From positions 23,090,663-23,154,662 of the forward strand of contig NC_061811.1 of the NCBI RefSeq assembly GCF_021462225.1: a DNA stretch of 64,000 bases, read 5' to 3'. Origin of the DNA: Girardinichthys multiradiatus. Taxonomy: Eukaryota > Chordata > Actinopteri > Cyprinodontiformes > Goodeidae. A program made the position numbers and the translations under genes. The notes below the pieces were generated by a model. It saw only the letters and a list, made by a program, of their open reading frames with translations. It did not search any database and was not told the origin of the DNA. Below are positions 35,738 to 48,985 of the stretch, piece after piece. The stretch's first letter is position 1. The number at the start of each line of letters is the position of its first letter.

Positions 35738-37222
35738 GAGTTAAGCTCAAAAATAATTGTGTTCAGAATAAGAGTCTAACAAACCAGATCAATCACTGGT
35801 TTTGGTACAAATTAGTTTTTACATGGCAAGCAATTTACTAGACGGTGTAGTAGAGTAATAGAAAACTAACAGGTCCAATAGTAATGACATGCATGTTGCT
35901 AATAAACTGATAGAATGGACTGTGCTTGAAAAAATAGCTTGGAGTATATTTAGTGAGGTCATTTATTCTGTGAAAAAGCCAGTGTCAAACAGGTGATCCT
36001 TTTTTAAGGACAAAGGCAGCAAATGTTGAACATGCTGGTTATGGAGCATTCCTCTAAAAATCTGAGTTAAATAAGCCATTCCAGAAACTTTTCAGATGAA
36101 CAGCATGCTTTGAATAAAAAGCTGCTGGCAGAATGGAAAACGCTGAGAAGAGCTGAAAACGATCGTTGGCGGGCTAAAAAGAAAACGTAAAAAAATGCTT
36201 TAAAATTAAAATCAAAACAAGAGACACATAAGAAAACTATGATTCCAATGGATTTAAAGACTCAGCCAATAATCAAAGATCTACAGTTAAAGGTGAGTAC
36301 TGTGTCAATTAGAAGATGTCCGTGTGAAGCTGATCTATCTGCAAGAAGCTCCCCGAGGCATGGTGAAGATGATACAGTTTGCCAAAGAACACTATGATTG
36401 GCCTAAAGAGAAAGTGTGCTACATTTTATGGACAGATTAAAGCAAGATTGTTATTTTTGGGTCAGGTGATCCCCAACTGCTAAATTCAAGCCATGCACTA
36501 CACTGTGAAGCATGGTGACTCAACATCATGACACGTGGATGTTTTTCATACTATAGTGTCACACCTATTTATCTTATGACATGGATTTGTTTAGATACAT
36601 CAGAATACCTGAAGAGCTCATGTTGCTCTCATGCAGAAGAGGAAATGCTTTTGCAATAGGCGTTTCAAAAAGATGACCCAAAACGGACCAGCAGCTTGGT
36701 TTCAGACCAACAAAATTAACATTGCAGAATGGCCAAGCCAATTCCTAGAAACTTCACCCAATTGAGCACCTGTAGGGTTACATCCAACATTGCTGTTTCT
36801 GATGCAACACCGAGAAACAGAGAAACTGTGAAATGTACTCCAATCATCCTGGGCTGGAATACCTGTTTACAGGTGCCAGAAGTTGGTCCATGAAACACAG
36901 ATGTGAAACAGTCCTTTAGAAACAGTGGTTATACAACTAAATATCAGCTCAGGTATTTATCGGGAAGCTAAATCATATATATATTTTTTTACAGTTCATT
37001 CAGTAAATCTTTGCGTTTGTTAAGTGCCTGAAACTGCTTTTTTAACAGCCTAATATTTCTTTTCACTTTCTTTAGAGGAATAACAAATTCTATCAATATT
37101 TCTTTGTAATATTATTTAGAATAGAGTTTACAATGTTTCTGATGCATTTGTCTGTGTGTGAATTCAAGCTAAAAGCTTTACTAACTTTGTTAGACACACT
37201 GTTGTAATTTTGAACTCAACTG
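35738..37222 (+). mobile_element. Third Tc1/mariner-like family, near full length, decayed
   Basis: The left part has TTAAGCTCAAAAATAATTGT and the right end AATTTTGAACTCAACTGTA, decayed inverted counterparts. The interior contains phrases of an old transposase gene, such as CCAAAACGGACCAGCAGCTT (substrate-region remnant) and CACCCAATTGAGCACCTGTA around the final Glu motif. I recognise this as a Tc1/mariner-type fish repeat from memory. The frame is broken by several indels. Confidence 0.65.
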
Positions 37223-40200
37223 TATTTATCCAAACGTTCTTGCTGGATATTTCTTTCAGATCAACCTTCTCCAGATCCCGGGCGTTCTCATGCCTAGGAA
37301 GCAGCCTCTCCAAACCGACCTTATTTGGGAAGCGCTCAGGAGAGTTATTCTTATTGTTGTGACAGGAACAATGAATCTAAAAGTGGTAAGAGTCGGGGGG
37401 TGGGGGCAAAGGAAAACAAAAAAACAAGACGTCTGGTTCGTAAAAATAATTACAAGGAAGCTATTTATTTCTACATTTGCACTGACATCATGGAAATCTT
37501 GTCAGCTGACTTCGATGCCAGCGCTTGCCTTTGAAGTAAGCTTAAAAAAAGCTGCATTTAGTGTGCACAGGCTAATTTAAAGGAGCTGACCCAGGGTCCT
37601 CTGTGCAACACAGCCATCTTGGAAAACAATGGCAGGAAGGCTTGAAATTTGAGAGGAACTGAATCTGCTGTTTCCCATTTATTCTGCTCTTGTTCAATGG
37701 AGATTTTTTTTCCTCCCTGTGTAAAATAGTTCTATGTTTTTGAGCCCAACAGGAGCCATAAACTGATGTCTGAGCATACCATGGCCAGGCAATAGGGTTG
37801 ACTTTAACTGGACACATGGGGACAGTTGTTTTGTACAACACGGGTGAGGTGGGTGGGGTGAGATGACGGTGGGAGGGCTGACAGAGAAAGCCGTTGCTGC
37901 CTGGCGACCCCATGGTGACCCAGTGGCCTCCTCTTGGAGGGATCAAGGCCTAGAAGGGAGCCGGCTGAGGGTTAGAGGTTTAAGGGTAACAAATCAAGCA
38001 ACACTTTAGGGGTATTTAACCCCCACATACCATAACTTTCTAATTGTGTGAACAGTTCATGGCTGCAGAAAACAGAATGTATTTGTACCCTGCATGAGGA
38101 CTTTCTTTTCAGTGTCAAACAGAGTGAGTCAAATATTACCCTGTTATGAAGACTTCTGAATTAATCAACTTATATTGCCCTATTTTCTCCTGAGTTCCAG
38201 TTTAAATTAACTTCCAGCAGAAAAGCAGGAGATATTTGCAGCCTGTTAACATTAGAAAACAACAAATTCTCTATTGTATTTGGTTTAATGCTGTGGTTAG
38301 AGCAAGGTAAAAGATGCCCCTCTCTCACAAAATGTTCTTTAACCTTTCGCTTTCCTTCCTCTTATCGTTTTGTGCACCATAAAGCGGAGAACACAGACCT
38401 CCTATAGCCAGGGCATATCTGACTCTGAAGCATCACTCAACTTTATGGTCAGGTTCCCAGAGCTCAGCTGTGTTTCTTCCCTCAGCATCTTCTCATAAAG
38501 TATGCTGGAGTTATAAAAACGAGCAGCAGATAATCACTAGATAGTTTCCCCTACCTTAACATGGCAATCAAGTGTTTTAATTAACCTTTAGGCACTCATA
38601 TAACCAAAGAAATGATGCAGAAACCCGACAAGACATAATGCAAAGGAGTTTGGTTAAATATATTCATTACTAGTATTTAGGTTTAAAAAGTTTCAAATGT
38701 TTTAAACCCACTAACATTTACAGTGATACTGTTCCTACGGTTAAATTAATTTTAACGAGATGCAAGGGAAAGTGCCAGAGAGACCTGATTTTTTCCCAGC
38801 TGCTTGTAGCATAGGGTATTGCAGTGCGACCCTCCAACCATCTGTTGCTGCACACTGCTGGTCAACTGGCTGAAAAAAGGCTGAAACATTTTTCCTTGAA
38901 ACCAAAAGTTAACTTACACAAAAGACCATAATTTTAAATTACTGAAGGTAATACTGTGAAAACACACGGGCTCAAAGAATAACAAATACAATGACTTTCA
39001 TCAACTAATTAATTAGTCAATACTTATTAGTGAGACAGTTTCACTAAACTTGACATTTTACAAACATAGTTTTTATTCAATTGATTAAAAACAAAAGGTT
39101 ATTCATATTATACATTTATTTAATAGCTCAAGCTCAAACAGTATGTATGAAATAATTAACTGTGTAATTTCATGAAACTATAAGAAATCTTAGTAAAATC
39201 AGTTTGGAAAAAGGCCCTCAGATTACAATAATATTAGTTGCAGTAATTGAATTGGTCACTAAATGAATGCCAACTGTAGACAAAGTAGCTTTAAAACAAT
39301 GTACAGAAATAAACATGTAAGAGGGTCATCGCGAGGGCAACCTTAATCAGAAATGATCCTGTTTACCCCCCTGCAGAGTGACTGAGAGGGCACCGAGTGA
39401 CGCAGGTGAAAGACAGGCACCCACCCAGCCCCTTGAACGCACCTCCCTTATCTACCCAGTGGAACGGAGACGGAAGGAGTGACAAAGGCCAGGGCTTTGG
39501 GTGCGATAAGAGAGGGTCTTGTGTCCTGCCTCCGCCCTGGCCATCCACTGCGAGAGGCCATCCAAGGGCCAGGTGTCGACCGCAAGCAGAATCTGGCTGT
39601 GCACCGTCAGATATCCAGAACGCTGTTGTGTGTCTACATGAGGTTGTGTTGGCGCAATGAATGGGAGGAAGAAAGACCGATACCGATGGAGAAAGGGGGT
39701 CACGTGGAGTTCAGGGCAGATTCTTGCCAGCTGCATCACACTGCAGGAAAGCCTAATTGCTTCCGGATCTACAGTAGGAATCCTGCCCTGCATAGTTCAG
39801 TGTTCCAGCCCTTCCCACCTCCTCACTGTTCTGCATCTTTTGCCCCTTTCAACACCACGTCTGTAATTATTTTGGTTTTTCCTCTCCATTACTGAACGTC
39901 TCTCACTCCGTGTCCTTTTTCTGGCTTTCAGGCGTTTGCTCCTGCTGGGTGACGTGACAGAGTGTAACGATGTCTGTAGGGAAACAGTCTTTAAGCAGGA
40001 TACCTCTGTCCCTTTGGCAGTCCAGCTCTTCTATGAAACCATACCAGTAGATCACAAGGCCTGGGCCAAACCTGTAACACACAACAAATGAAACAAATAT
40101 ATTATTGCTTCTTTTCCCACAAAAAACATTTAATCTCACATTTTTAAAACAGTTCTGGTTGTTAGGTACAGAAATAGAAGATAGATCAGCTAAAATTGAT

Positions 40201-40704
40201 TAAACGAATAAGTGAGTTGGATCATAGGAGCTGAGGTAGCTTTGGTATTTGCCTTTGATCACCAGCCAGACAAATTGTGCTGCATTGAACAAAAACACTG
40301 CCTAAAAGATAAAGATCTGTCTGAAATACTTAAAATGGTACTGAATTAATATTCTGTAAAACCAAAATACTAACTAGCCCTCTGCCTTTCGTCATCAGGT
40401 GCCTTTGGCACATAAAAAAACATCCAGATGGTCGTCCCACTGCCCATCCTTGGTAATGCTGGCCAGTTAACACTGTCAAGCTGTTTGATTCTCAACCTCT
40501 GTCTACCAGTGAAGCACGTTATAGCAACAAATATCTTGCCATGCAATAAGAATGTATCCTGATTATTGTTTTTCCCCAACGTTTCATAATTCTAAAATAT
40601 TTTTCTTGACTCATTTTATAAGAAATGAATAGTCATTTGTCAAGAAAAACAATCATTCCTTGAAGCTGTTTGGCTTAAAAAGTTAATCATTGTCCCTCTC
40701 TCTA
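37223..40704. other. Intergenic, no gene recognised
   Basis: About 3.5 kb of mixed sequence. 39360-39760 is GC-richer and repeat-free, with open frames on both strands (up to 138 codons), but none resembles a known protein and there is no supporting splice or start context. The rest is AT-rich. Confidence 0.5.
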
Positions 40705-41275
40705 TCACATACAGAGCCCTCAAAGTATTTCTACCTCGTAAATGTGTTACAATTACAAACCTGGAATTTTATGTGACAGATCAACACAAAGCAGGCTATA
40801 ATTGGAAAGTGGATCAAAAACAACAGGATATGAGCATCTACATTTAAGTATTTGCAACAGATTCTGAACTCGGTTAGTTTTGGACTTTGACTAGGTCATT
40901 TAATTAGATAAATGTGATTTGATTTATGCCATTACACTGTAGCTCTAGCTGTAGGTTTATGGTCTTTGCCCTGCTGAAAGCTAAACCTCAACTGCACTCA
41001 AATCCTTTGCAGCCTCTAACAGGTTGTCTTCAGTGTAATTAGCTGTATCCCTCTTTACATCAACTGTGACCAGCTTCCTGCGTCCTTGCTGATGAGAAGC
41101 ATCCCCACACCATGATAACGCCACCACCTGTTTCACAGTGGGGATGATCATGTGTGGACTTCTTAATAGTCAGGTGACTTTTGAAAGTAATAAGTTGCAT
41201 TAGATTTGATTGAGGGACATCAGAGTAAAGGGGTATAAATGCAAATGCTGGCTACAGTGTTTAGATTTTTATTTG
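40705..41275 (-). mobile_element. Tc1-like element, dominant family, left part of an interrupted copy
   Basis: Reverse-orientation family sequence: TTGGACTTTGACTAGGTCAT, TCCTTTGCAGCCTCTAACAG, CATCCCCACACCATGATAAC and the start of the right terminal repeat (AGATTTTTATTTG). It stops abruptly near 41275; the matching remainder resumes at 42034. Confidence 0.7.
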
Positions 41276-42033
41276 GCACAAGATTGGCTGAGTCAGCCGT
41301 ATCCTCATTAAGATATATAGACACTAAGCAACGTAAAAACCCCAGAAAAATGAGGGGATATAATCAAACTGTTACTTTGATGGGAAAGATTCTTATATTC
41401 AACATTATAAAACAATTTTTGTGCATAACATTTCTTGTCAGTTTAAGGGTTTACGTGTCAAACACATATCCACTTTTCAATATAACTTTATATAGTTCAA
41501 AATAAAGACAAATAAAACTTACTGATGACTTGTTTTTTATTTGAACTTTATATTTTTCGTCATTTGGTTTTATTGTTTTATGAAGTTATATTGTTGTCCT
41601 CGTCATTACTGTGCAGCACGTTGGTGTAACGTATAAATAAAACAGACATTGATTAAAGATTTAAAACAAAACATTAGTGTTTCTCCCTGTTGAGAATTAA
41701 TTTAACCTTTAACTCGATGTTATGCATGTTTCCATTTTGCCTTCTTCCTTCTTTTGGTTGTGTGCACACAGTTCAGTATCTAAGATAATTTATTTTCTGA
41801 TCCAAGAGAATAATTTGCAACCGCTTGTTTTGTGCAATAACATGATTTTTGGTTTTCTAAATTTCGAAAGTATAATCTTGATGGTCACATCTCTGTACCT
41901 TTAACTTGTCTCTTGTACATCAAATTTTTGACCTCACAAAAGGTCTAAATTGGATTGTAACGCCAGGAAAATATTTTGAAGGTTAAATATGATGTTCTTC
42001 CTCTTTCATATATTAAAAATAGAAACAATCATA
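41276..42033. other. Unidentified about 0.76 kb insertion inside a Tc1-like element
   Basis: AT-rich sequence lying between the two halves of one Tc1-like element. I could not find inverted termini or any known family in it. It may be a later insertion or replaced sequence. Confidence 0.4.
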
Positions 42034-42167
42034 TTCCTTCCACTTCATTATGTGCCAATTTATTTCCATAACTTAAAATCCCAATACAGTACATTGAAGT
42101 TTGCGGCTGTAAGGTGACGCAATCTGAAAAAGGTCAAGGCGCATGAATACTTTTTTACAAGACACTG
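42034..42167 (-). mobile_element. Tc1-like element, dominant family, right terminus of the interrupted copy
   Basis: ATTCCTTCCACTTCATTATG through CATGAATACTTTTTTACAAG and ACACTG: the terminal part of the long inverted repeat, continuing what stops at 41275. Confidence 0.7.
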
Positions 42168-45100
42168 TGGATCATGCCTATTCTTTAAACATTAACTGCC
42201 ATGCACAAAAACATGTTGGTGTTGAACTCTGAGCGCTTCACCTCCCTTGTGAAATACCAGATTGTGGGGGCTGACAGAGCTCCAGTCCCAGATACTCCAT
42301 CCTCAGACAGTTAACAATGCTGCGGGGCCTCTGGAGACCAAGAGAGGAAGCTAGCCAAGGGGCCATGGAGAGCAGTGGAAGTTCAGTTCCAAGGTAAAGT
42401 ACATAAAACCTTGGACATGTGATCAATCATTCCATGGTGAAATTTTACTTTAACACATTAATTTTTTATTTTGATGATGGTTTTGTGATTCTTTGTCTCT
42501 TGTATGGTTATATGAGATTATTGTAAATACCTTAATGGCTGACTTTAAAAACATTATCATGAAAATTTAAAATAAAAATATAATTTTAGGTCTGATTTGT
42601 GGTGTACATGTCCTGCGCTGTGTTGACTGGGCCTTGAGGCGGTGCATGTTTTACATAGAGCACTTCTGTGGAGACAGACATGTACAAGAAAATATGCGCC
42701 TGTACACGTGCACCCCTCCCTCCACACGGCCCTTGCAGCAGTACATGCTTCTGCACTCCATCCCTGCATCCTACGCTTTACAGTGTGTGATTTACGGTGC
42801 TGTATCTAGGAGCAAACAGCCCTGCAGAAAGCCTGCAGATGCACACTCCAAGTTCACCACAATGCCACACACACATAGCTTAGCCTCTCAGCACTGCACA
42901 AAGCCCCAAAACTCCCATAATTTCCACGGTCCACTGCTGCACACGGCCACCGATTCTTAATATGGAAATGTTATGGAGATGCAACCTAAACATTTACATT
43001 AAGACGATTACTTCTTTTCATTTGGCCGCCATGCTGCAAGGATTTCCTCTGCTCTGGATGGGGAGGCGAGGCAGAGCAGAGGAGAAAAGGGTGACTGCTC
43101 TCAACTGAGTGGAGCAGGGCAAACCCTCTGAAAAGGTTAAAACTGTACATCAACAGATAAGGCAGCGCTGCGCGATGCATCATGTCCCAGGTCTGTCAGG
43201 GGAGGCCAAGTACAAATTGAAACTAGCAAAATTATAAACACAGGGGAACCATGCCACCAAGGCCTTTCCATACCGTAAAGAAAATAAATGGAGTCTGAAA
43301 TTTGCTCAGCCTTAATACAAGTCAATACTATGGGGACCTTGAGGTAAAACTCTAACATATGAAAAAGAAACAATAACAGAGTGGGAGGGTCAGCCTAATA
43401 AATACAGCATGATAGTCTGATGATTCGAAAACAGCATCTATGCACTGAAAAAAGATGTTATAAATGTACACTATGATGCTTTATATACTACTACTGTATA
43501 TAGGCTCTTTGAAGGTCTAACACTAGAAGAAGTGGGAAAAGAAGTTCGGCTTAAATTTGTAGACAAATGATGGTCTATTATGTAAGCTAACTTTCGTTAG
43601 CCTGGCATGTGCTCATTACACACGACCTCTAAGTGAGACAGGCCATCTTCCAATAAACACCTAGCTACATAAGGAGATGGGGAAATCGTTTGTGAAATGC
43701 AGCTAATTTCAGCCAGAAACCAACTTGATAAGCCTCGGCGTGGATCGCTGCTGCCAGCCGTGCTTTCGATAGTGTTAATGAGCGGCTGGTGGTCACATTT
43801 TAAGCAGGTGCCAAGCAGCTTACGGTAGCAGCTTAATGAGAGCAAGGCACTCTGGAACAAAAACTCTTAAATGTTGAAGAGGCAGCGTTATTAGCTGCCA
43901 GTGCACACACACACAGCATGCAGTGAAGCAAAGCATCAGATGGAGCTAACCTCTCAGACACCTCTGAATCTTAAATGCTCGTTGCATAAACACAATACTT
44001 GTATAGAAGGGTGTTTAAAAGTGCAATAGTTTCAAAAATGACTGCAGAGTGTTTTTAAATAATTTAAGTAAAAAATAAAACCCCCAAAAAAACTATGTTT
44101 TAATGTCAAGTTTGAATGTGAATCCAACAAGAGGTTTAATTTTTAATAAAATATCCCATCATCTCTTGTGTGACCTTTCAATAATGTGCAATGCAGCTGA
44201 AAATAATAATAATAGAAAACTGCAATAAATGGTTTGCATAAGTTTGCACACCCATAGAAAAATACCGTTCGATGCACCTTTTGATCCAATTTGAACATTC
44301 AGCTGTCTTTTTTCCATATCCGAAACCAGTGCAAAGAGACTAAAACTTAAAATTTACAAAGTGGTGGATGAACAACGAAACTAGTCACAAGATAGTAGAC
44401 CGATTTGTTGTCTAGTAACAAGGTTTTCATTTTGTTTGTGTAATTTAACATTGTCGTAACTCCCCCAACATATATTTTGCTGTATCTAAATTTTGCGACT
44501 CTGAAAATGTGCTACTTATCATTGATGGTTATTTTTCCCCTTCGTCGTTCCAAACTTTTACAGTTTTGGCTGTTTTGCATCCAATCCCTTTTGGTGCAAA
44601 AATGGAGCCAACTGCCAGGGGATGTTTTGCTTTGAAAACCAACAACTGAAAGTAATTATTAAAAAATTGAAGATTGTGAAAGCTTGCGGCTTTGCCCCAC
44701 ACACACCACCCATAAAATGCACTTATGTCTTCTAAAATTATTTCAAATAAACTTCATTTCAATCTGCTGCATTGGTGAGAGGAGAAATAAAATAAAACGC
44801 CAGTTTCTAAAATATATTTTACATAATTAACAATCAGTAAAATAAAGATGAATTTTATGTGCAACTGTAAAACACCCTTACTTCTTTTTGCATACCACAC
44901 AGTCATTTTAAACAAACACCCCAGAAATGATTTAGACAGTGCAAGCCTCTACCTGAGGGTGAACTCTGTGTCTCTGAGGTCTCTCCATAAAGACCTCTTT
45001 GTTTCCTGCCTCCATACATCAGGTTACAAGGTACAGCCTCTGAAGTGCTTCTAATATATATTAGCCCAATATTATTTTTATGTCTTCATTTTTACTTTCT

Positions 45101-47538
45101 CCGAAGCAAATATGAAAGTTTTAAAACATACAGCATTGAAACGGATCAAGCAGAAAAGAAAAAAAAAAAAAAAACGGTAAATACAAGACGGTCTTAAAAA
45201 CGAGACAGAAAATAGAAAAAGACAAAGAAAATGTGTCTCAGTGACAAATGCTCTGTTCTTTAGAGGTCACCCACTGGGAGTGCATTTGCAGGGGAAGATT
45301 ATAGTTGTATGATATATTAGTTTGTGTGGAATTTCAGAATATGTCAGTGATCCGGGGCTTGCATGTCAGGTGATTCGGCCCCTGCAGCTAATCGCTGTAA
45401 ATCCAACGCGTTGTGTATATTAACGGCCTTACAGTAGCTGTTTGGAACAACTCGGCCTGGTGGACAATGATGACACCCCTGATAAGTAAAGCTTTTGTGC
45501 ACAAATCGGATATTTAAAGGCTGACTGCCCAGAGGGGCACCCAGGCACAGGGAGGTAAATAATCCTTTGCTGCAAACTATACAACCTACTCACCATAAAT
45601 AACAGGAATTGAACTGCAGAGTTCACCTCCCACAGTCAAGGTATTAACATGACCCCAGCTAAGAACAGAAGCTTTCTTTCTGCTCCACACTTCATGCTTA
45701 TTTCTTTTGAGCAAGTTTAGTGCAGCTCAGGTAACAAACAAACACATGCTGGTAGCCCTTCGGCTGTACGTTCCAATCGCCAACACTTATGAGTGATTCT
45801 TAATCAGGTTGACAGGAGGGAAGGATGTGGTTGACACTTGCTAGCATTAGAAAGTAGACTATAATACAGGACATGAACTTTAGGCAAAGGCAGCTTTGAG
45901 ATTATTAGAGTTATAATGATATCTATAAGAACTATTTCTCATATCGAGTTTTGTACATAGACTTTAAAATTCTGAATAAACATCAGGCAAATGTAGTAGC
46001 AGGTTTCATGTGTTTATTGCACAGAATATACCTTTTTGCTGTACTTCTACACCAGGAGTCTAACTATTCTGTTAATTAGTTGGGCTATCTGCACAAGTAA
46101 CAAACCAGCAGTCAGCTTGAAGATTCCCAACTGTAGTTTTGTGAACAGTGTTACCCTAATAAAGCGTGATGGGTGGCCCTCCTTCAGTTTCTTCATCATG
46201 ACTTGTCCTCGTTTTTTGCGACTGGAAATATTTCCAAACAGCTGAATTTTTCTTTCTTTGAGGAAAGGTATAGGAGCTTTTTTATTTCAGCCAGCTGACA
46301 TTATGCAGTAACAGATGGGGGAGGGGCAGTGTTGCATTACTCAATGCTCTATTCAGTAGGAGAAAACTCAGGCCACTCTTAGTGCATGTATGAATGGATG
46401 GATGGGTGGATGGATCAGTGGATGAAAAGCTGTATCATGACCAACGAATAGACGGATGAACATAGTGGCGAATGAATAAATACATGGAATGGCAAATGTA
46501 TGGATTCACAGATGAATGGATGAATAAATGAACTGATTCAATGAAATTACATACATTTCCATACTTTTAATGACCATTAATGAACATTTTAGTGGATCTG
46601 AAAGGTTAACGTTAAAACCTTGACAGTGGTTACTGGCCCATGAACCAGGCATGCATATTTGACTAATGCAGAGTTTTCAATAGAAGTGTGGTAGTGTTAT
46701 TGTGTCGTGCCTTGTTTGTAGAAGTCAGGAATAATTTACAATAGCAAGAACGTCTTGCAAAAATCGGGAAAACAGGTGATTATTTGGTAGCTGGCACCTC
46801 TGCCAGATCATTGTTACCTAAGGTGCATCTTCTCCAATGACCACTCAACACTATCAGAGATTTCATTTTCCGCAATCAGTATCACTTTCTCTGACCTCAC
46901 TCCCCCAAATGCTCCAATCACCTCAACCACCTTCTCAAATTAACCAAAAGCTTATCGCCTTACCCACACACCCAAACACAATCTGACAGCTGACTGATTG
47001 CTTCAGTTAAACATGATTAAGTAACAGAGTTGGTAAACATAACGACAGACTTTATTTTGAAAGGACAAATGTAAGATGGAAAAACCTGGGGTCAGGTCTC
47101 CGTTTGGGTTGTAAAAGAACCGCATTTATTGCTGCCTTGCTTTCCAAACATCCTCCAGTCCCAGAGAAGAGTTCTGATTAGTGTTTTGAACTCGTTAAGT
47201 CTCTTAACTGAGCATGTCCCCTAACACATTAGCAGCATGTATCTGAGGGACAAGTGTTTTCTGTGTGTGTAATGGGCTCTGGTCCCTTCTCAGATCTACT
47301 GCGTCATGGTGCAATGTATCCTGACACTCTCAAGTCTGCCATGAACATGGAGAAAGGCAAACAAGGTGGGATCTGGTTTGGGGTTTGGTAAGAGTTCAAA
47401 AGTTGGACCAAAAAAGGAAAGAAGGCATAGCACATACTCAAACTTGTAGAACACACGGAAACAAGTTTCTTGGTAATAATGTATAACATATTGTTCATAA
47501 AGTGTATTCTTGGCCTTTTGGCAGTGGATAGTGCCTTG
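42168..47538. other. Intergenic, with several candidate non-coding blocks
   Basis: No protein-coding gene is recognised in 5.4 kb. 43700-43860 and 45240-45470 are repeat-free, GC-balanced and include homeodomain-like TTAATGAG and the MEIS-like GCATGTCAGGTGATT; they might be regulatory. AAGTTTGCACACCC at about 44240 resembles a terminus of another fish DNA transposon, but the rest is not clear. A degenerate GGAT/GAAT minisatellite lies at 46390-46535. Confidence 0.45.
46390..46535. repeat. Degenerate GGATGAAT-type minisatellite
   Basis: Repeated GGATGGAT, GAATGAAT and ATGAATGG units with many substitutions, as in an old tetranucleotide array. Confidence 0.7.
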
Positions 47539-47811
47539 CAAGTTTATATATTAAGAAATATTTTAAAATAAATTTTTTTTGAGACTTTATTACTAAACAA
47601 ATTAACATTACTACATAATAAGTACCGAAAATGGGTACCGCTGAGTGCCAACCTGATTCCCAGGTACCGCCTATCGGTACCGTATCGGTTCAAATTTGAA
47701 ATGCAACTATCCCTAAGGAGGGGGATAACTGTATCACTCTGTGCTTCAAGCTACTGGGGAGAACTCTTGTTACCCTTGACCTTTCTCTGGCATCGCATTA
47801 AAAAGAAATAT
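47539..47811. mobile_element. hAT-like repeat copy without the Tc1 insertion
   Basis: Reading in reverse complement, 47621-47805 matches 53725-53905 at roughly 90 percent by eye (shared GTACCGAAAATGGGTACCG, CTAAGGAGGGGGATA, TTGTTACCCTTGACCTTTCT). AAGTTTATATATTAAGAAAT at 47540 matches sequence on the far side of the Tc1-like element at 55189-55205. This copy therefore shows a related unoccupied site, with an extra about 60 bp AT-rich stretch in place of the transposon. Confidence 0.65.
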
Positions 47812-47814
47812 ATG

Positions 47815-48985
47815 TAACTTTATTATATTTTGTCACATTACAGCCAAAAACCTTAATCTTTTTGTATGACAGGAAGATACAAAGTAAGTGGAAGGAAATC
47901 CAACATGCAAGTGTTTGGCCAATGAAAATCTGAAAAGTGACGCATGCATTTTTATGAAGTTCCCTAGAGTCAATACCTCGTAGAATAATCTTTTGCTACA
48001 AATAATTCATTAATTAGTATGCTTCTAATTGAACGTTTAAGCTCTGTCAGATCGGCTAGAAAGAGCTCATCAACAGCAGGTCTTATAAAAGATTTTCAAT
48101 TGCATTTAGCTCTGGACTTTGACTGCACCATTCTGGCACATGAACATGTTTTCATCCAAACGATTTTATTGTAGCTCTGGTCGCACATTTAGAGTTACTG
48201 TGCCGTTGGAAGGTGAACCTTGGCCAAATTTCAAATGTTTTTCAACCTCCCACAGGTTTTCTTTCTCCATCCATCCATCTTCCCATCAACTCTGACCAGT
48301 TTTCTTCCCTCGCCACAGCATGATGGCACCACCACCGGGGAGTTGTATTCACAGATTCTCCCACCTGAGCTGTGGATCTCTGCTGCTCCTCCAGAGTTAC
48401 CATGAGCATTTTAGCTCGTTTTAATGCTCTCCTTATCCAACATGAAACTTTAGGTGGACAGTCATGTTTTGGTAAGTTTGCCGTTTTGTTGTAATCTTTG
48501 CACTTGTGGATGATGGACTGAACAGTGCTCCAAAAGATATTGTTTTAGAACAAAAGGCTGACTTGTCTGCTGTGTTTCTTAGCCTTCTTGATGCTGTTTG
48601 TTCTTTAATGTTATCTAATGAACCCCTGAGACCTTCACATAGAAGCTGTACCAAGATGAAATTATACCTCCATTGACTAGTTATGTGAATTTTGAAGGCA
48701 CCAGGCTCCCTCAAAGCATTACAGACAACCTTCTTCATGAGATTGTGATGTAACAGCAAAGTGTTTTCAGTCAGAGGCCTCTTCAGATCTGCTGTAATAA
48801 TGACCGATAGAGGATATCCTTCTTGCCCACAGCCATCCCATCTATAAATACATGTATACATTTCATTTCCCTCTGGGATTATAAAAGTATTTTTGACCTG
48901 TTATTAAATTGAATAAAATCCCAATAGAATACATTAAAGTTTGTGGCTGCAATAAAATGCAAAAAAATACAAAGACTATAAAAGG
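47815..48985 (-). mobile_element. Tc1-like element, dominant family, reverse orientation, decayed
   Basis: Family pieces in reverse order: TTTTGTCACATTACAGCCAA, CCATCCATCTTCCCATCAAC, TCTGCTGCTCCTCCAGAGTT, AAGTTTGTGGCTGCAATAAA and a final AAGGCACGG. A short SINE/LINE-type tail (TTTCCCTCTGGGATTATAAA) lies inside at 48868-48915. It directly abuts the hAT-like copy at 47811. No coding capacity. Confidence 0.78.

Noticed and set aside
39479..39895. 138-codon open frame in a GC-richer stretch
   Set aside because: Overlapping open frames occur on both strands here and none resembles a known family; chance in GC-richer DNA is likely.
42634..42960. 108-codon open frame
   Set aside because: Its composition and sequence resemble no known protein, and there is no splice or conservation evidence.
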